Part shown: in pieces, positions 35,028-42,801 of the stretch | How the letters are laid out: each line of letters opens with the position of its first letter | Numbering within the stretch: position 1 is the first letter of the stretch | NCBI RefSeq assembly: GCF_001187905.1 | Contig: NZ_LGIS01000025.1 | Location: forward strand, 1 to 64,000 | Direction: 5' to 3' | From: Pantoea sp. RIT-PI-b | GTDB taxonomy: Bacteria > Pseudomonadota > Gammaproteobacteria > Enterobacterales > Enterobacteriaceae | Length of the DNA: 64,000 nt | Notes under the pieces: model-generated | Database searches by the model: none | Seen by the model: the letters and a program-made list of their open reading frames with translations, nothing else | Told to the model about the DNA's origin: nothing | Position numbers and translations under genes: made by a program

Positions 35028-35106
35028 AAATCAGGCCAAACTATCTGACATGACTCGCACATCATACCTGACAAAAAACCTCACATCCTGCCAAATCCAG
35101 CCATCA

Positions 35107-36549
35107 TCAAGACATCAACGGCTTTAACTGCTGATACAAGCGCGCAAACTTGTCGCGCTGCGGCTGATACGTCTGATGTCGTGCCGCGTCCGGCTGATGC
35201 CGCTGCGCCAATTCCAGCGCGGGCCAGTGGCTATCTGCATCAATCGCCAGCTGCGCTAATCGCGCCGCACCCAGCGCCGGGCCAACTTCACCGCCGTGAC
35301 AATAATCCAGCGTCAGCCCGCTAATATCCGCCAGCATTTGACGCCAGTAGGCACTCCGCGCGCCGCCGCCAATCAGCATCACCGTTTTCGGCTGCACGCC
35401 GCACTCATGCACCGCATCCATACCTTCGGCCAGCGCAAATCCGACACCTTCCAGCACCGCGCGCGCCAGTTCAGCTCGGCCATGCTGATGCGTTAAACCA
35501 AAAAACGCACCCTGCGCTTGCGGATTGTTGTGTGGCGTGCGCTCCCCGGAGAGATACGGCAGGAACCATACCGGCGGCACATCGTTGCGCGCTTTTTCCG
35601 CTTCACTCAGCAACTGCGGCACATCCTCGCAGCCAGTCAATGCCGCCGCCCAATTGAGACAGGAAGCCGCGCTCAAAATTACTGACATTAAATGCCAGCG
35701 CTGCGGCAGGGCATGACAGAAGCTGTGCACCGCCCGCTGCGGATTGCTGAGATAACCATCGCTCACCAGGAAATAGACGCCCGAGGTACCGAGCGACAAC
35801 ATGCCTTGTCCCGGCTCAACCATGCCGACGCCCACCGCGCCCGCCGCGTTATCGCCACCGCCCGCCACCAGCGGCACCGTTTTCATCCCCCAACGTGCGG
35901 CAACGTCCGGCAACAAAGTGCCGGTCATTTGATTGCCCTCAAACAGCTGTGGCATCTGGCTGCGCTGCAAATCGCAGGCGTTGAGCATCACATCACTCCA
36001 GTCGCGCTGCGCCACGTCCAGCCACATCGTTCCGGCCGCATCCGACATATCACTGGCGAAATCGCCGCTCATGCGCCAGCGCAGATAATCTTTCGGCAGC
36101 AGGACTTTCGCGATTTGCGCAAACAGCTGCGGCTCATGCTGTTTCACCCACAACAGCTTGGGCGCGGTAAAGCCGGGCATCATCAGATTGCCGGTGATGT
36201 GCCGCGCATCCGGCACGCGCTGCTCAAGTTCGCGGCACTGCTCGCCGCTGCGTCCGTCATTCCATAAAATCGCCGGACGCAGCACCTGATTATCGCGATC
36301 CAGCAAGGTGGCACCGTGCATCTGGCCGCTTAGGCCAATCGCCTCTACACCGCTGAGATCGTGCTGCCGCGCCAGCGCCTGCATGGCGCGATCCGTCGCC
36401 TGCCACCAGCTTTCAGGATCCTGCTCGCTCCATAGCGGCTGAGGGCGTGAAACCTCCAGCGGCGCACTCTCCACTGCTGTCACCTTGCCGTGCGCATCCA
36501 GCAGCGCCACTTTCACGCCGGAAGTGCCCAAATCAATGCCGATCACCAT
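35107..36549 (-). CDS. xylB: Xylulokinase
   Basis: A 480-residue FGGY-family carbohydrate kinase (E. coli XylB 484) that phosphorylates D-xylulose to xylulose-5-phosphate. IGIDLGTSGVKVALLDAHG (phosphate loop), GLSGQMHGATLLD, ILWNDGRS, GGGDNAAGAVGVG (with the catalytic Asp) and MLIGGGARSAYWRQMLAD are diagnostic. The start at 36549 follows AGGAGCGCAGC; the longer open frame is rejected because the phosphate loop must be at the N terminus. xylA, xylFGH and xylR are absent from the window, so this kinase stands alone; it may serve xylulose or arabitol routes. Confidence 0.94.
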   Translation of the reverse strand: MVIGIDLGTSGVKVALLDAHGKVTAVESAPLEVSRPQPLWSEQDPESWWQATDRAMQALARQHDLSGVEAIGLSGQMHGATLLDRDNQVLRPAILWNDGRSGEQCRELEQRVPDARHITGNLMMPGFTAPKLLWVKQHEPQLFAQIAKVLLPKDYLRWRMSGDFASDMSDAAGTMWLDVAQRDWSDVMLNACDLQRSQMPQLFEGNQMTGTLLPDVAARWGMKTVPLVAGGGDNAAGAVGVGMVEPGQGMLSLGTSGVYFLVSDGYLSNPQRAVHSFCHALPQRWHLMSVILSAASCLNWAAALTGCEDVPQLLSEAEKARNDVPPVWFLPYLSGERTPHNNPQAQGAFFGLTHQHGRAELARAVLEGVGFALAEGMDAVHECGVQPKTVMLIGGGARSAYWRQMLADISGLTLDYCHGGEVGPALGAARLAQLAIDADSHWPALELAQRHQPDAARHQTYQPQRDKFARLYQQLKPLMS

Positions 36550-36716
36550 GCTGCGCTCCTGATGAGTTAATAATCTCAGATGACAGAGTTCTAGTCGGTA
36601 TTTAAGCATCCTGCTAAACCGCATGCGCCAAAGTCTCGGCAGGAACGTGCGTTCAAGCACAGGTGAGATCAAGATTTTGCTGTGGATTGCCGCTATACTC
36701 CTGCGGCATCTTCAAA

Positions 36717-36811
36717 GGAAGATCGTCGTCTCCGGTGAGGCGGCCGGATTTCAAATCCGGTTGGGGCCGCCAGCGGTCCCGGGCAGGTTCGACTCCTGTG
36801 ATCTTCCGCCA
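36717..36811 (+). tRNA. selC: tRNA-Sec (selC), anticodon TCA
   Basis: A 95-base tRNA nearly identical to E. coli selC: it begins GGAAGATCGTCGTCTCCGG and ends GATCTTCC plus encoded GCCA. It has the 8-bp acceptor stem, the long extra arm (GGGGCCGCCAGCGGTCCC) and the UCA anticodon in GGATTTCAAATCC. It decodes UGA in fdoG after SelA converts Ser-tRNA to Sec-tRNA. A -10-like TATACT lies at 36694-36699. The 3' end of selC is a frequent island integration site, but the following 190 bases show no integrase remnant. Confidence 0.98.
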
Positions 36812-36972
36812 CTTTAGTTCATTACCCTCTAACGTCCTCAATAAAATAAACGCCAATCAGCTGATAATCCTCTTACGAATCTTTGACGATGCAGTGAGGC
36901 CATAAAGTAGAAAATTAATGCGACCATCAGCGAGCAAATCGAGAACATCCTGTTTAAACAGTGAATAAGTTA

Positions 36973-37011
36973 AAAGTTGAGTTGTTCGGTTTTACCGAAC
37001 AACTCAACTTT
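36973..37011 (-). terminator. torS terminator overlapping its stop codon
   Basis: Two perfectly complementary 18-base arms (36973-36990 and 36994-37011), cores TTGAGTTGTTCGGT and ACCGAACAACTCAA, with a 3-base loop. A T run follows on the minus strand. The 5' arm includes the torS stop (37004-37006) and its preceding codons. Confidence 0.93.
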
Positions 37012-39724
37012 CATTGCACATCCCAGTAATCCACTCCTCAACCTGCATCAACCCGCGCTCAACAATCGCTCTTAAGGGAATATCTGCATTTGGCTGCTGC
37101 TCCAACCGCGCGCAGGCTTGCCAGGCGGTTAGCATCCCTAAACTGCCGCAGCTGCTTTTGAGCTGATGCGCCAGCCGCGACACGGTTTCGCCCTGTTCTG
37201 CGGCTTCAATCTCATCCAGCAATGGCATGGCATGCTGGCGAAATAGTGTTAGCCAGCTTCGCAATGTATCAGCGCCCAGCTCGGTATAATCCTGTTTTAA
37301 CTGTGCCACGTTGAGATCTGTCGACGATGTGGAGGTGAGAAAGCGTACAATCTGCCAACACAGCATGTCACCGTGCACCGGTTTTTGAATGATGCCGCAG
37401 AAAAGTCCATCGGTGCCAAGCTGCATTTCATCAGGTACGCTGGCGCTAAAACCGATGCGCCGCATAGCGGGATAACATTCCGCCAGCTTTTGCGCTAGCT
37501 GCACGCCATCGGCATCCGGTAACGCGAAGTCCACTAGCGCGCAATCAATATCATCACTCTGCGCCAGCAATGCCAGCGCCGCCGCCGCACTGCCAGCAAT
37601 GCTGATCTGCGCCCCCTTGCGCGTTAGCGTCTCCACTGTGATCTGCTGCGTTAGCGGGTTATCTTCGATAATCAGCAGATGCCAACCGGTGAGATCCACG
37701 GACGCAGAATCCGGCAGCGACGCCATGGTCGAGGCATTTACCCGCGGTAAGGTCAGCCGGAAGCAACTGCCGCTATTTAGCTGGCTGGTGAGCGTTAATC
37801 TTCCCTGCATCGCCTGCGCCAGGCCGCGGCAAATCGCCAGCCCCAATCCCGTACCGCCCTTGCCCGCTTGTAGTTGCACGAAAGGTTCGAAAATCGCCTG
37901 CTGATCCTCAGGTGCAATGCCGCAGCCGTTGTCGTCGACCTCGATAAACCACTCACATTCATCACTATCAATACGCAGCACGATGTCGCCCTGTTCAGTG
38001 AATCTCAGCGCATTAATTAGCAGATTCATCACTATCTGCCGCAAGCGATGTACATCACCTTGCAGCCATTCCGGCACCCGCGCATTCACTTCGGCTTTTA
38101 ATTGCAATCCTATGCTCTGCGCCCGCCCGTTCATCAAATGGGTGACGCTGCGCAACAACTGACGCGGTTCAAACGGCGCATTGTGCAGGGTGATTGTTTT
38201 TGAACTGGCCTCGATTGCCGAATAATCGAGGATGTCATTGAGGATAAACAGCAGGGTTTCCCCGGAATCATTAATTGCCTGTACATAGCGGCGATCGCTA
38301 TCGCTCAAAGGCCGATCGGCGAGCAGCTGCGCGGTGCCGAGAATACCGTGCAACGGCGTGCGGATTTCATGGCTCATTGCCGCCAGAAACGCCGATTTGG
38401 CGCGGTTGGCTTGCTCGGCATCAGCACGCGCCTGATGATGTTGAATCACCAGCGCCTGTAACGCCTCGGTGCGAGTTTTCACTAGCTCCGCCAGGTGCTG
38501 CTGCTGGTATTGGAGTGCGCGCACATTGTTGCGAAATGCTTCCATCAGGCGGCTAATGGTATTGAGTTCGCGGGCATTTCCGCTAGATGGGAAAGGCGAG
38601 TCGAGGTCGCCTTCGAGCAAACGTTGCAGCGCATCAGTTTGCCGTGCCAGCGGCAGCGAGATCGAACGATAAACCAAGCGCCACAGTACTAACGATAACG
38701 TCAGCAAGGCCATCACACCCAGCAGCGCCAGCATTAGCGTGCCGAATACTCGCTCGCGATTGACCCGGCTCAGCGCATCCGCATTGCGCTGCTCAATCTC
38801 GCTTACCTGGCGTTCCATTTCACGGCTAAAGCGGCCGAATAAGGTCAAATTTTGCTGCGCTAAGCCTTCCAGCTGCGCATGCAAACGCTGCTGCTGCCCG
38901 CACATTGCCAGCAACGTTTTATAACGCGCAACAACCGCCAGCGCCTCACCAATATCAGCCCGAATACGCGGATCTTCCACCCGCTGCTGGCGTCGTTGTA
39001 AAACCTGTATTAACTCCGCCAGCGGCGCCGCAGTGAGGTCCGGCGCACCGTTATACCACTTCAGCGTCATAACAATCTGCTCAACGCGCAGCGCGATGAG
39101 CCGCAGCTCACCCATCTGGTTGAGGTATTCGAGATCGACATCAATCAACCGATCCAGTGCCTGACCGGCAGCGGCGCGCTGTTGGTGTTCGATGAGATCG
39201 TAGATGCCCGCCTGGGTGGCGCCCGCCGCTGTCGCGGCGTTGCTGGCCTGACCGTGTGCCAAATCCGCAATGCGATGTGCGGCGGCAGCGATATCGTCAC
39301 TCAACTGATGCTGCTGCTGCGTCAGTTGCAAACGCTGATGTACCACATCGCCCTGCTGCATAATTGCCTGGCGATTGGCGGTTTCCAGCTGCGCCATCGC
39401 ACGCGTATCAAAGCCCTGTGCACTGAGCTGGTTGAGCAGCTGAGCGATACTCTGGCCCTGCTTGCCCAGCATAGTGCGCTGCGTCTGCCACTCCTGCTCA
39501 TCGCGCGCGTTAAGCAGCTGCTGTGCCGAAAACAGCGCTTTGGCACTGGCGACACTCAGATGGCGCGCCATATTCATACTGGAGAGTAACGATTGGGTGT
39601 TGGCCTGTTCCACGCGTCCGACAAAGCGCAGGTTTATCCAGCCCGTGGCGACGCTCAGCAGCGTAAGTAACGCCATCAGGGCAAAGGCCAGCCACAGCCG
39701 ACGAATTAAGGAGGTATTAGCCAT
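37004..39724 (-). CDS. torS: Hybrid sensor histidine kinase TorS (TMAO sensor)
   Basis: A 906-residue tripartite kinase (E. coli TorS 914). Membrane helix 1 is about residues 11-31; the periplasmic sensor domain with DLIEHQQRAAAGQALDRLID follows; helix 2, HAMP, kinase His452 (MSHEIRTP), ATPase motifs (NLLINALRF, GTGLGLAI), receiver Asp732 (LVDFALPDADG) and HPt His853 (HQLKSSCG) come in order. It senses TMAO with TorT and phosphorelays to TorR. The start at 39724 (MANTSLIRRLW) matches E. coli; a longer frame to 39784 begins with GTG and lacks support. It is divergent from torT. Confidence 0.95.
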   Translation of the reverse strand: MANTSLIRRLWLAFALMALLTLLSVATGWINLRFVGRVEQANTQSLLSSMNMARHLSVASAKALFSAQQLLNARDEQEWQTQRTMLGKQGQSIAQLLNQLSAQGFDTRAMAQLETANRQAIMQQGDVVHQRLQLTQQQHQLSDDIAAAAHRIADLAHGQASNAATAAGATQAGIYDLIEHQQRAAAGQALDRLIDVDLEYLNQMGELRLIALRVEQIVMTLKWYNGAPDLTAAPLAELIQVLQRRQQRVEDPRIRADIGEALAVVARYKTLLAMCGQQQRLHAQLEGLAQQNLTLFGRFSREMERQVSEIEQRNADALSRVNRERVFGTLMLALLGVMALLTLSLVLWRLVYRSISLPLARQTDALQRLLEGDLDSPFPSSGNARELNTISRLMEAFRNNVRALQYQQQHLAELVKTRTEALQALVIQHHQARADAEQANRAKSAFLAAMSHEIRTPLHGILGTAQLLADRPLSDSDRRYVQAINDSGETLLFILNDILDYSAIEASSKTITLHNAPFEPRQLLRSVTHLMNGRAQSIGLQLKAEVNARVPEWLQGDVHRLRQIVMNLLINALRFTEQGDIVLRIDSDECEWFIEVDDNGCGIAPEDQQAIFEPFVQLQAGKGGTGLGLAICRGLAQAMQGRLTLTSQLNSGSCFRLTLPRVNASTMASLPDSASVDLTGWHLLIIEDNPLTQQITVETLTRKGAQISIAGSAAAALALLAQSDDIDCALVDFALPDADGVQLAQKLAECYPAMRRIGFSASVPDEMQLGTDGLFCGIIQKPVHGDMLCWQIVRFLTSTSSTDLNVAQLKQDYTELGADTLRSWLTLFRQHAMPLLDEIEAAEQGETVSRLAHQLKSSCGSLGMLTAWQACARLEQQPNADIPLRAIVERGLMQVEEWITGMCNES

Positions 39725-39801
39725 GCGATTCCGCGCTAAAAACAGTTGAGTCTGGCGGACGATTGCCACTAGCATTAGCCGCACTTTGTTTGAGGTTATT
39801 T

Positions 39802-40827
39802 ATGCGCACACTTTTTTTAATGCTGTTGTTGCTGAGTTCGCCCTTGCTTGCGACGCAGCCTCTGCTGCATTGGCAGGAGAATCACAGCGCACCAGCGGCG
39901 AAATTGCCGGCGCTTAGCGCCTCGCGTGCCTGGAAATTGTGCGCACTTTATCCCAATCTGAAAGACGGTTACTGGCTCTCGATCAACTATGGAATGAGTA
40001 AGGCGGCAGCACGTTTGGGAGTCACACTCAATGTTTTTGAAGCCGGTGGTTATCGTCAGGGCGAAGTGCAGCAAAATCAGCTGCAAGCCTGCCAGCGGTG
40101 GGGCGCCGACGCGATTTTACTCGGCAGCAGCGTGGCGCAATTTCCTGGCGCGGTCTTATTCGCGCAACATACGCCAGTGATTGAGGTAGTGAATGCTATT
40201 CGTGATGTGCCGGTGCGCACGCGTGTTGGCGTTCCCTGGTACCAAATGGGCTATCAAATCGGCCGGTATCTGGTTACGCATCAACATGGTAAGCCGTGGC
40301 GTATTCTGTTGCTGCCGGGTCCGGTTGATGCAGGCGGCAGCCAGGAGATGAGCAGCGGTTTCCGTGCGGCGCTGGCAGGTAGCCAGCTGCATATCGTCGA
40401 TGTCGCCTATGGTGATAATGACATCGAGGTGCAACGCAATTTGTTGCAGGATCGTCTGGAGCGCTATCCAGAAATCAATCTGGTGGCGGGCACCGCGCTG
40501 GCGGCAGAAGTAGCGATGGGAGAAGGTCGCAGTCGGGCAGCGCCGCTGGATATAGCCTCATTTTATCTGACGCATCAGGTGTATCGCGGATTGAAGCGCG
40601 ATCGCATCGTAGTCGCCGCCAGCGATCAGATGGTTTGGCAAGGCGAATTAGCCGTAGAGCAAGCCGAGCGAGTGCTTGAAGGCCAGCCCGTTCCAGATAA
40701 TATCAGCCCACCCATTCTGATTTTGACCGCGAAAAACAGCAGCAGCACAGCCGTCGCGCTTTCGCTCTCGCCACCAGGATTCCGCCCGGTTTACTTGTTT
40801 CAAAGCACCTCGGCAGCCAGTAAATAA
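39802..40827 (+). CDS. torT: TMAO-binding periplasmic protein TorT
   Basis: A 341-residue periplasmic protein (E. coli TorT 342) of the sugar-binding type 1 fold. The signal peptide is residues 1-18 (MRTLFLMLLLLSSPLLATQ). It binds TMAO and contacts the TorS sensor domain. The start at 39802 follows GAGGTTATTT; the in-frame upstream stretch from 39763 lies over the torS start region and is rejected. The last 28 bases overlap the convergent torR gene, an arrangement that may link their expression. Order torS-torT-torR-torCAD is the E. coli order. Confidence 0.95.
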   Translation: MRTLFLMLLLLSSPLLATQPLLHWQENHSAPAAKLPALSASRAWKLCALYPNLKDGYWLSINYGMSKAAARLGVTLNVFEAGGYRQGEVQQNQLQACQRWGADAILLGSSVAQFPGAVLFAQHTPVIEVVNAIRDVPVRTRVGVPWYQMGYQIGRYLVTHQHGKPWRILLLPGPVDAGGSQEMSSGFRAALAGSQLHIVDVAYGDNDIEVQRNLLQDRLERYPEINLVAGTALAAEVAMGEGRSRAAPLDIASFYLTHQVYRGLKRDRIVVAASDQMVWQGELAVEQAERVLEGQPVPDNISPPILILTAKNSSSTAVALSLSPPGFRPVYLFQSTSAASK

Positions 40828-41492
40828 CCTTCGCCATGCTGGGTGACAAACAGCTCGCTGCGCATTTTGCTGCGCAGACGGCGAATTAACACATCAACGG
40901 TGCGTACATCGGGTTGGTCGACGCGGCTTGACGTTAACATACGCAGCAGGCGTTCGCGGCTGAGGATCTGGCCGGGATTGGTGACAAACGCCACCAGCAT
41001 TTCGTATTCGGCGCGCGTCAGTTTGATTAACTCGCCCGCATGCTCCAGCGTATGGCGGGAAATATTCAGGCTGTAACCGGCAAATAGATAGCTATTCTCC
41101 TCACGCAGCGGCTGCGCCTGACGCGCCAGATCGATGCGCCACAGCAGGTTTTTCACCCGCACCACCAACTCGCGCAGTTCCAGCGGCTTAGTCACATAAT
41201 CATCGGCACCCATTTCCAAACCAACGATGCGATCAATTTGATCGCTGCGCCCCGTCACCAAAATAATGCCGACCGTCGATCGCTCGCGCAGCGCACGCGT
41301 CAGTTGCAGCCCATTCTCACCGGGCAGATTGATATCGAGCAGCACCAAATCCACCGGCTGCAACAGCATGTGTTCACGCAATCCGGCCCCGCTGGCGGTC
41401 ACTGAAACGCCATAGCCCTCCTGCAGGAAGTAATCACGCAGTCGCGCCTGCGTCACGACATCATCTTCAACAATCACTATGTGATGTGGCAT
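40800..41492 (-). CDS. torR: Response regulator TorR (OmpR family)
   Basis: A 230-residue OmpR/PhoB-type regulator, the same length and very close to E. coli TorR. The receiver has the phosphorylated Asp53 (LVLLDINLPGENG), Lys in VTKPLELRELV, and the winged-helix DNA-binding domain starts near residue 135 (IKLTRAEYEMLVAFVTNPG, RTVDVLIRRLRSK). When phosphorylated it binds tor boxes to activate torCAD and represses its own gene. It is divergent from torC; four tor boxes fill the gap. Confidence 0.97.
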   Translation of the reverse strand: MPHHIVIVEDDVVTQARLRDYFLQEGYGVSVTASGAGLREHMLLQPVDLVLLDINLPGENGLQLTRALRERSTVGIILVTGRSDQIDRIVGLEMGADDYVTKPLELRELVVRVKNLLWRIDLARQAQPLREENSYLFAGYSLNISRHTLEHAGELIKLTRAEYEMLVAFVTNPGQILSRERLLRMLTSSRVDQPDVRTVDVLIRRLRSKMRSELFVTQHGEGYLLAAEVL

Positions 41493-41509
41493 CGCCAGCC
41501 CGATCCTGT

Positions 41510-41572
41510 CTGTTCATAACTGTTCATATTCTGCTGCATCCTGTTCATACCGCCCGCTGACCTTGTTCATAT
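41510..41572. promoter_or_regulatory. Four tor boxes in the torR-torC intergenic region
   Basis: CTGTTCATAA (41510-41519), CTGTTCATAT (41520-41529), CTGTTCATAC (41541-41550) and TTGTTCATAT (41563-41572) match the E. coli TorR decamer CTGTTCATAT. Two are adjacent, the others follow after 11 and 12 bases. All are direct repeats upstream of torC. Confidence 0.93.
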
Positions 41573-41627
41573 CTCATCCCTAAAATTGCCGCGCGATATA
41601 GACCATAACAACAACAGGGTTATAGCA

Positions 41628-42791
41628 ATGAAAACACTATGGAAGCGCTTACGCCGACCCAGCGCACGCTGGTCGGTACTGGCGATCCTGCTGGTCGGGA
41701 TCGTCATTGGATTGGCGGTAATTGTGGTGCCCCACACCGGGATTACACTCACCAGCTCAACCGAGTTCTGCATTAGCTGCCATGGCATGCAGCAACCTTA
41801 CAAAGAGTATAAGCAGTCCACCCACTTCAGGAATCCATCAGGCGTGCGCGCTGAGTGCCGCGATTGCCACATCCCGCGCGATATTCCGGGCATGCTAAAG
41901 CGCAAGTTGGAAGCGAGTAATGATCTCTATCAGGCTCTGATTGCGCGGTCGATTGATACGCCAGAAAAGTTTGAAGCGAAGCGCTTAATCCTTGCCGAGC
42001 GTGAATGGAAGCGCATGAAAGAGAGCAATTCCGCCGTGTGTCGCGGTTGCCACAATTATGACGCGATGGACCATACGCGTCAGAAACCCGAAGCCGCGCG
42101 CCAGATGAGCGCCGCCGCGCTGGAAAATCGTTCCTGCATTGATTGCCACAAAGGCATTACCCACCAGCTACCGGATATGAGCAGTGGTTTCCGCAAACAG
42201 TTCGAAGAGATGCGCAAAACCGCCGACGCCAACAGCAGCGGCGACACCTTATTTGCGCTCGATATGAAACCGATTTTTGCCAACAAAACCGACAGTGCGC
42301 CAGCGGGTTCACTGCTGCCAGCCTCCGAAGTTCAGGTACTGAAACGCGACGGCGACTGGCTGCAGGTGCAGATCAGCGGATGGACTGAAACTCAGGGTCG
42401 CCAGCGCGTGCTGTCGCTGATGCCAGGCAAACGTATTTTCGTTTCATCGATTCGCGATGATCTGCAAAAAAACGCCAAAACGCTGGAAACCACTACCGTT
42501 GCCGCCACCAACGTGGAGTGGAGCAAGCTGCAAACCACCGCGTGGATACAGAAAGGCGACATGGTTAACGACAGCAAACCGATTTGGGCCTACGCCAGCG
42601 CGCTGTATAGCGGCACCTGTAATCAGTGTCACGGCGCGCCTGATAAAGCGCACTTTGATGCCAACGGCTGGATCGGCACCCTCAACGGCATGATCGGCTT
42701 CACCAGTCTGGACAAGCGTGAAGAACGTACCTTGCTGAAATATCTTCAGCTAAACGCGTCCGATACCGGCGGCGCACAGCAGAAACACTAA
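41628..42791 (+). CDS. torC: Pentaheme c-type cytochrome TorC
   Basis: A 387-residue membrane-anchored cytochrome (E. coli TorC 390) of the NapC/NirT family with a C-terminal domain. One N-terminal anchor helix (about 16-37) is followed by five heme motifs: CISCH (48-52), CRDCH (77-81), CRGCH (138-142), CIDCH (170-174) and CNQCH (331-335). It carries electrons from quinol to TorA in the periplasm, and apo-TorC also down-regulates the operon through TorS. The start at 41628 (MKTLWKRLRRPS) is first after the tor boxes. TorA follows after 10 bases. Confidence 0.96.
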   Translation: MKTLWKRLRRPSARWSVLAILLVGIVIGLAVIVVPHTGITLTSSTEFCISCHGMQQPYKEYKQSTHFRNPSGVRAECRDCHIPRDIPGMLKRKLEASNDLYQALIARSIDTPEKFEAKRLILAEREWKRMKESNSAVCRGCHNYDAMDHTRQKPEAARQMSAAALENRSCIDCHKGITHQLPDMSSGFRKQFEEMRKTADANSSGDTLFALDMKPIFANKTDSAPAGSLLPASEVQVLKRDGDWLQVQISGWTETQGRQRVLSLMPGKRIFVSSIRDDLQKNAKTLETTTVAATNVEWSKLQTTAWIQKGDMVNDSKPIWAYASALYSGTCNQCHGAPDKAHFDANGWIGTLNGMIGFTSLDKREERTLLKYLQLNASDTGGAQQKH

Positions 42792-42801
42792 GGAAGCGAG
42801 C

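Noticed and set aside
36653..36856. Small ORFs across the tRNA-Sec gene
   Set aside because: They are chance frames over a tRNA that is structurally complete.
36812..36972. Island attachment site or integrase remnant after selC
   Set aside because: No integrase ORF and no repeat of the selC 3' end was seen.
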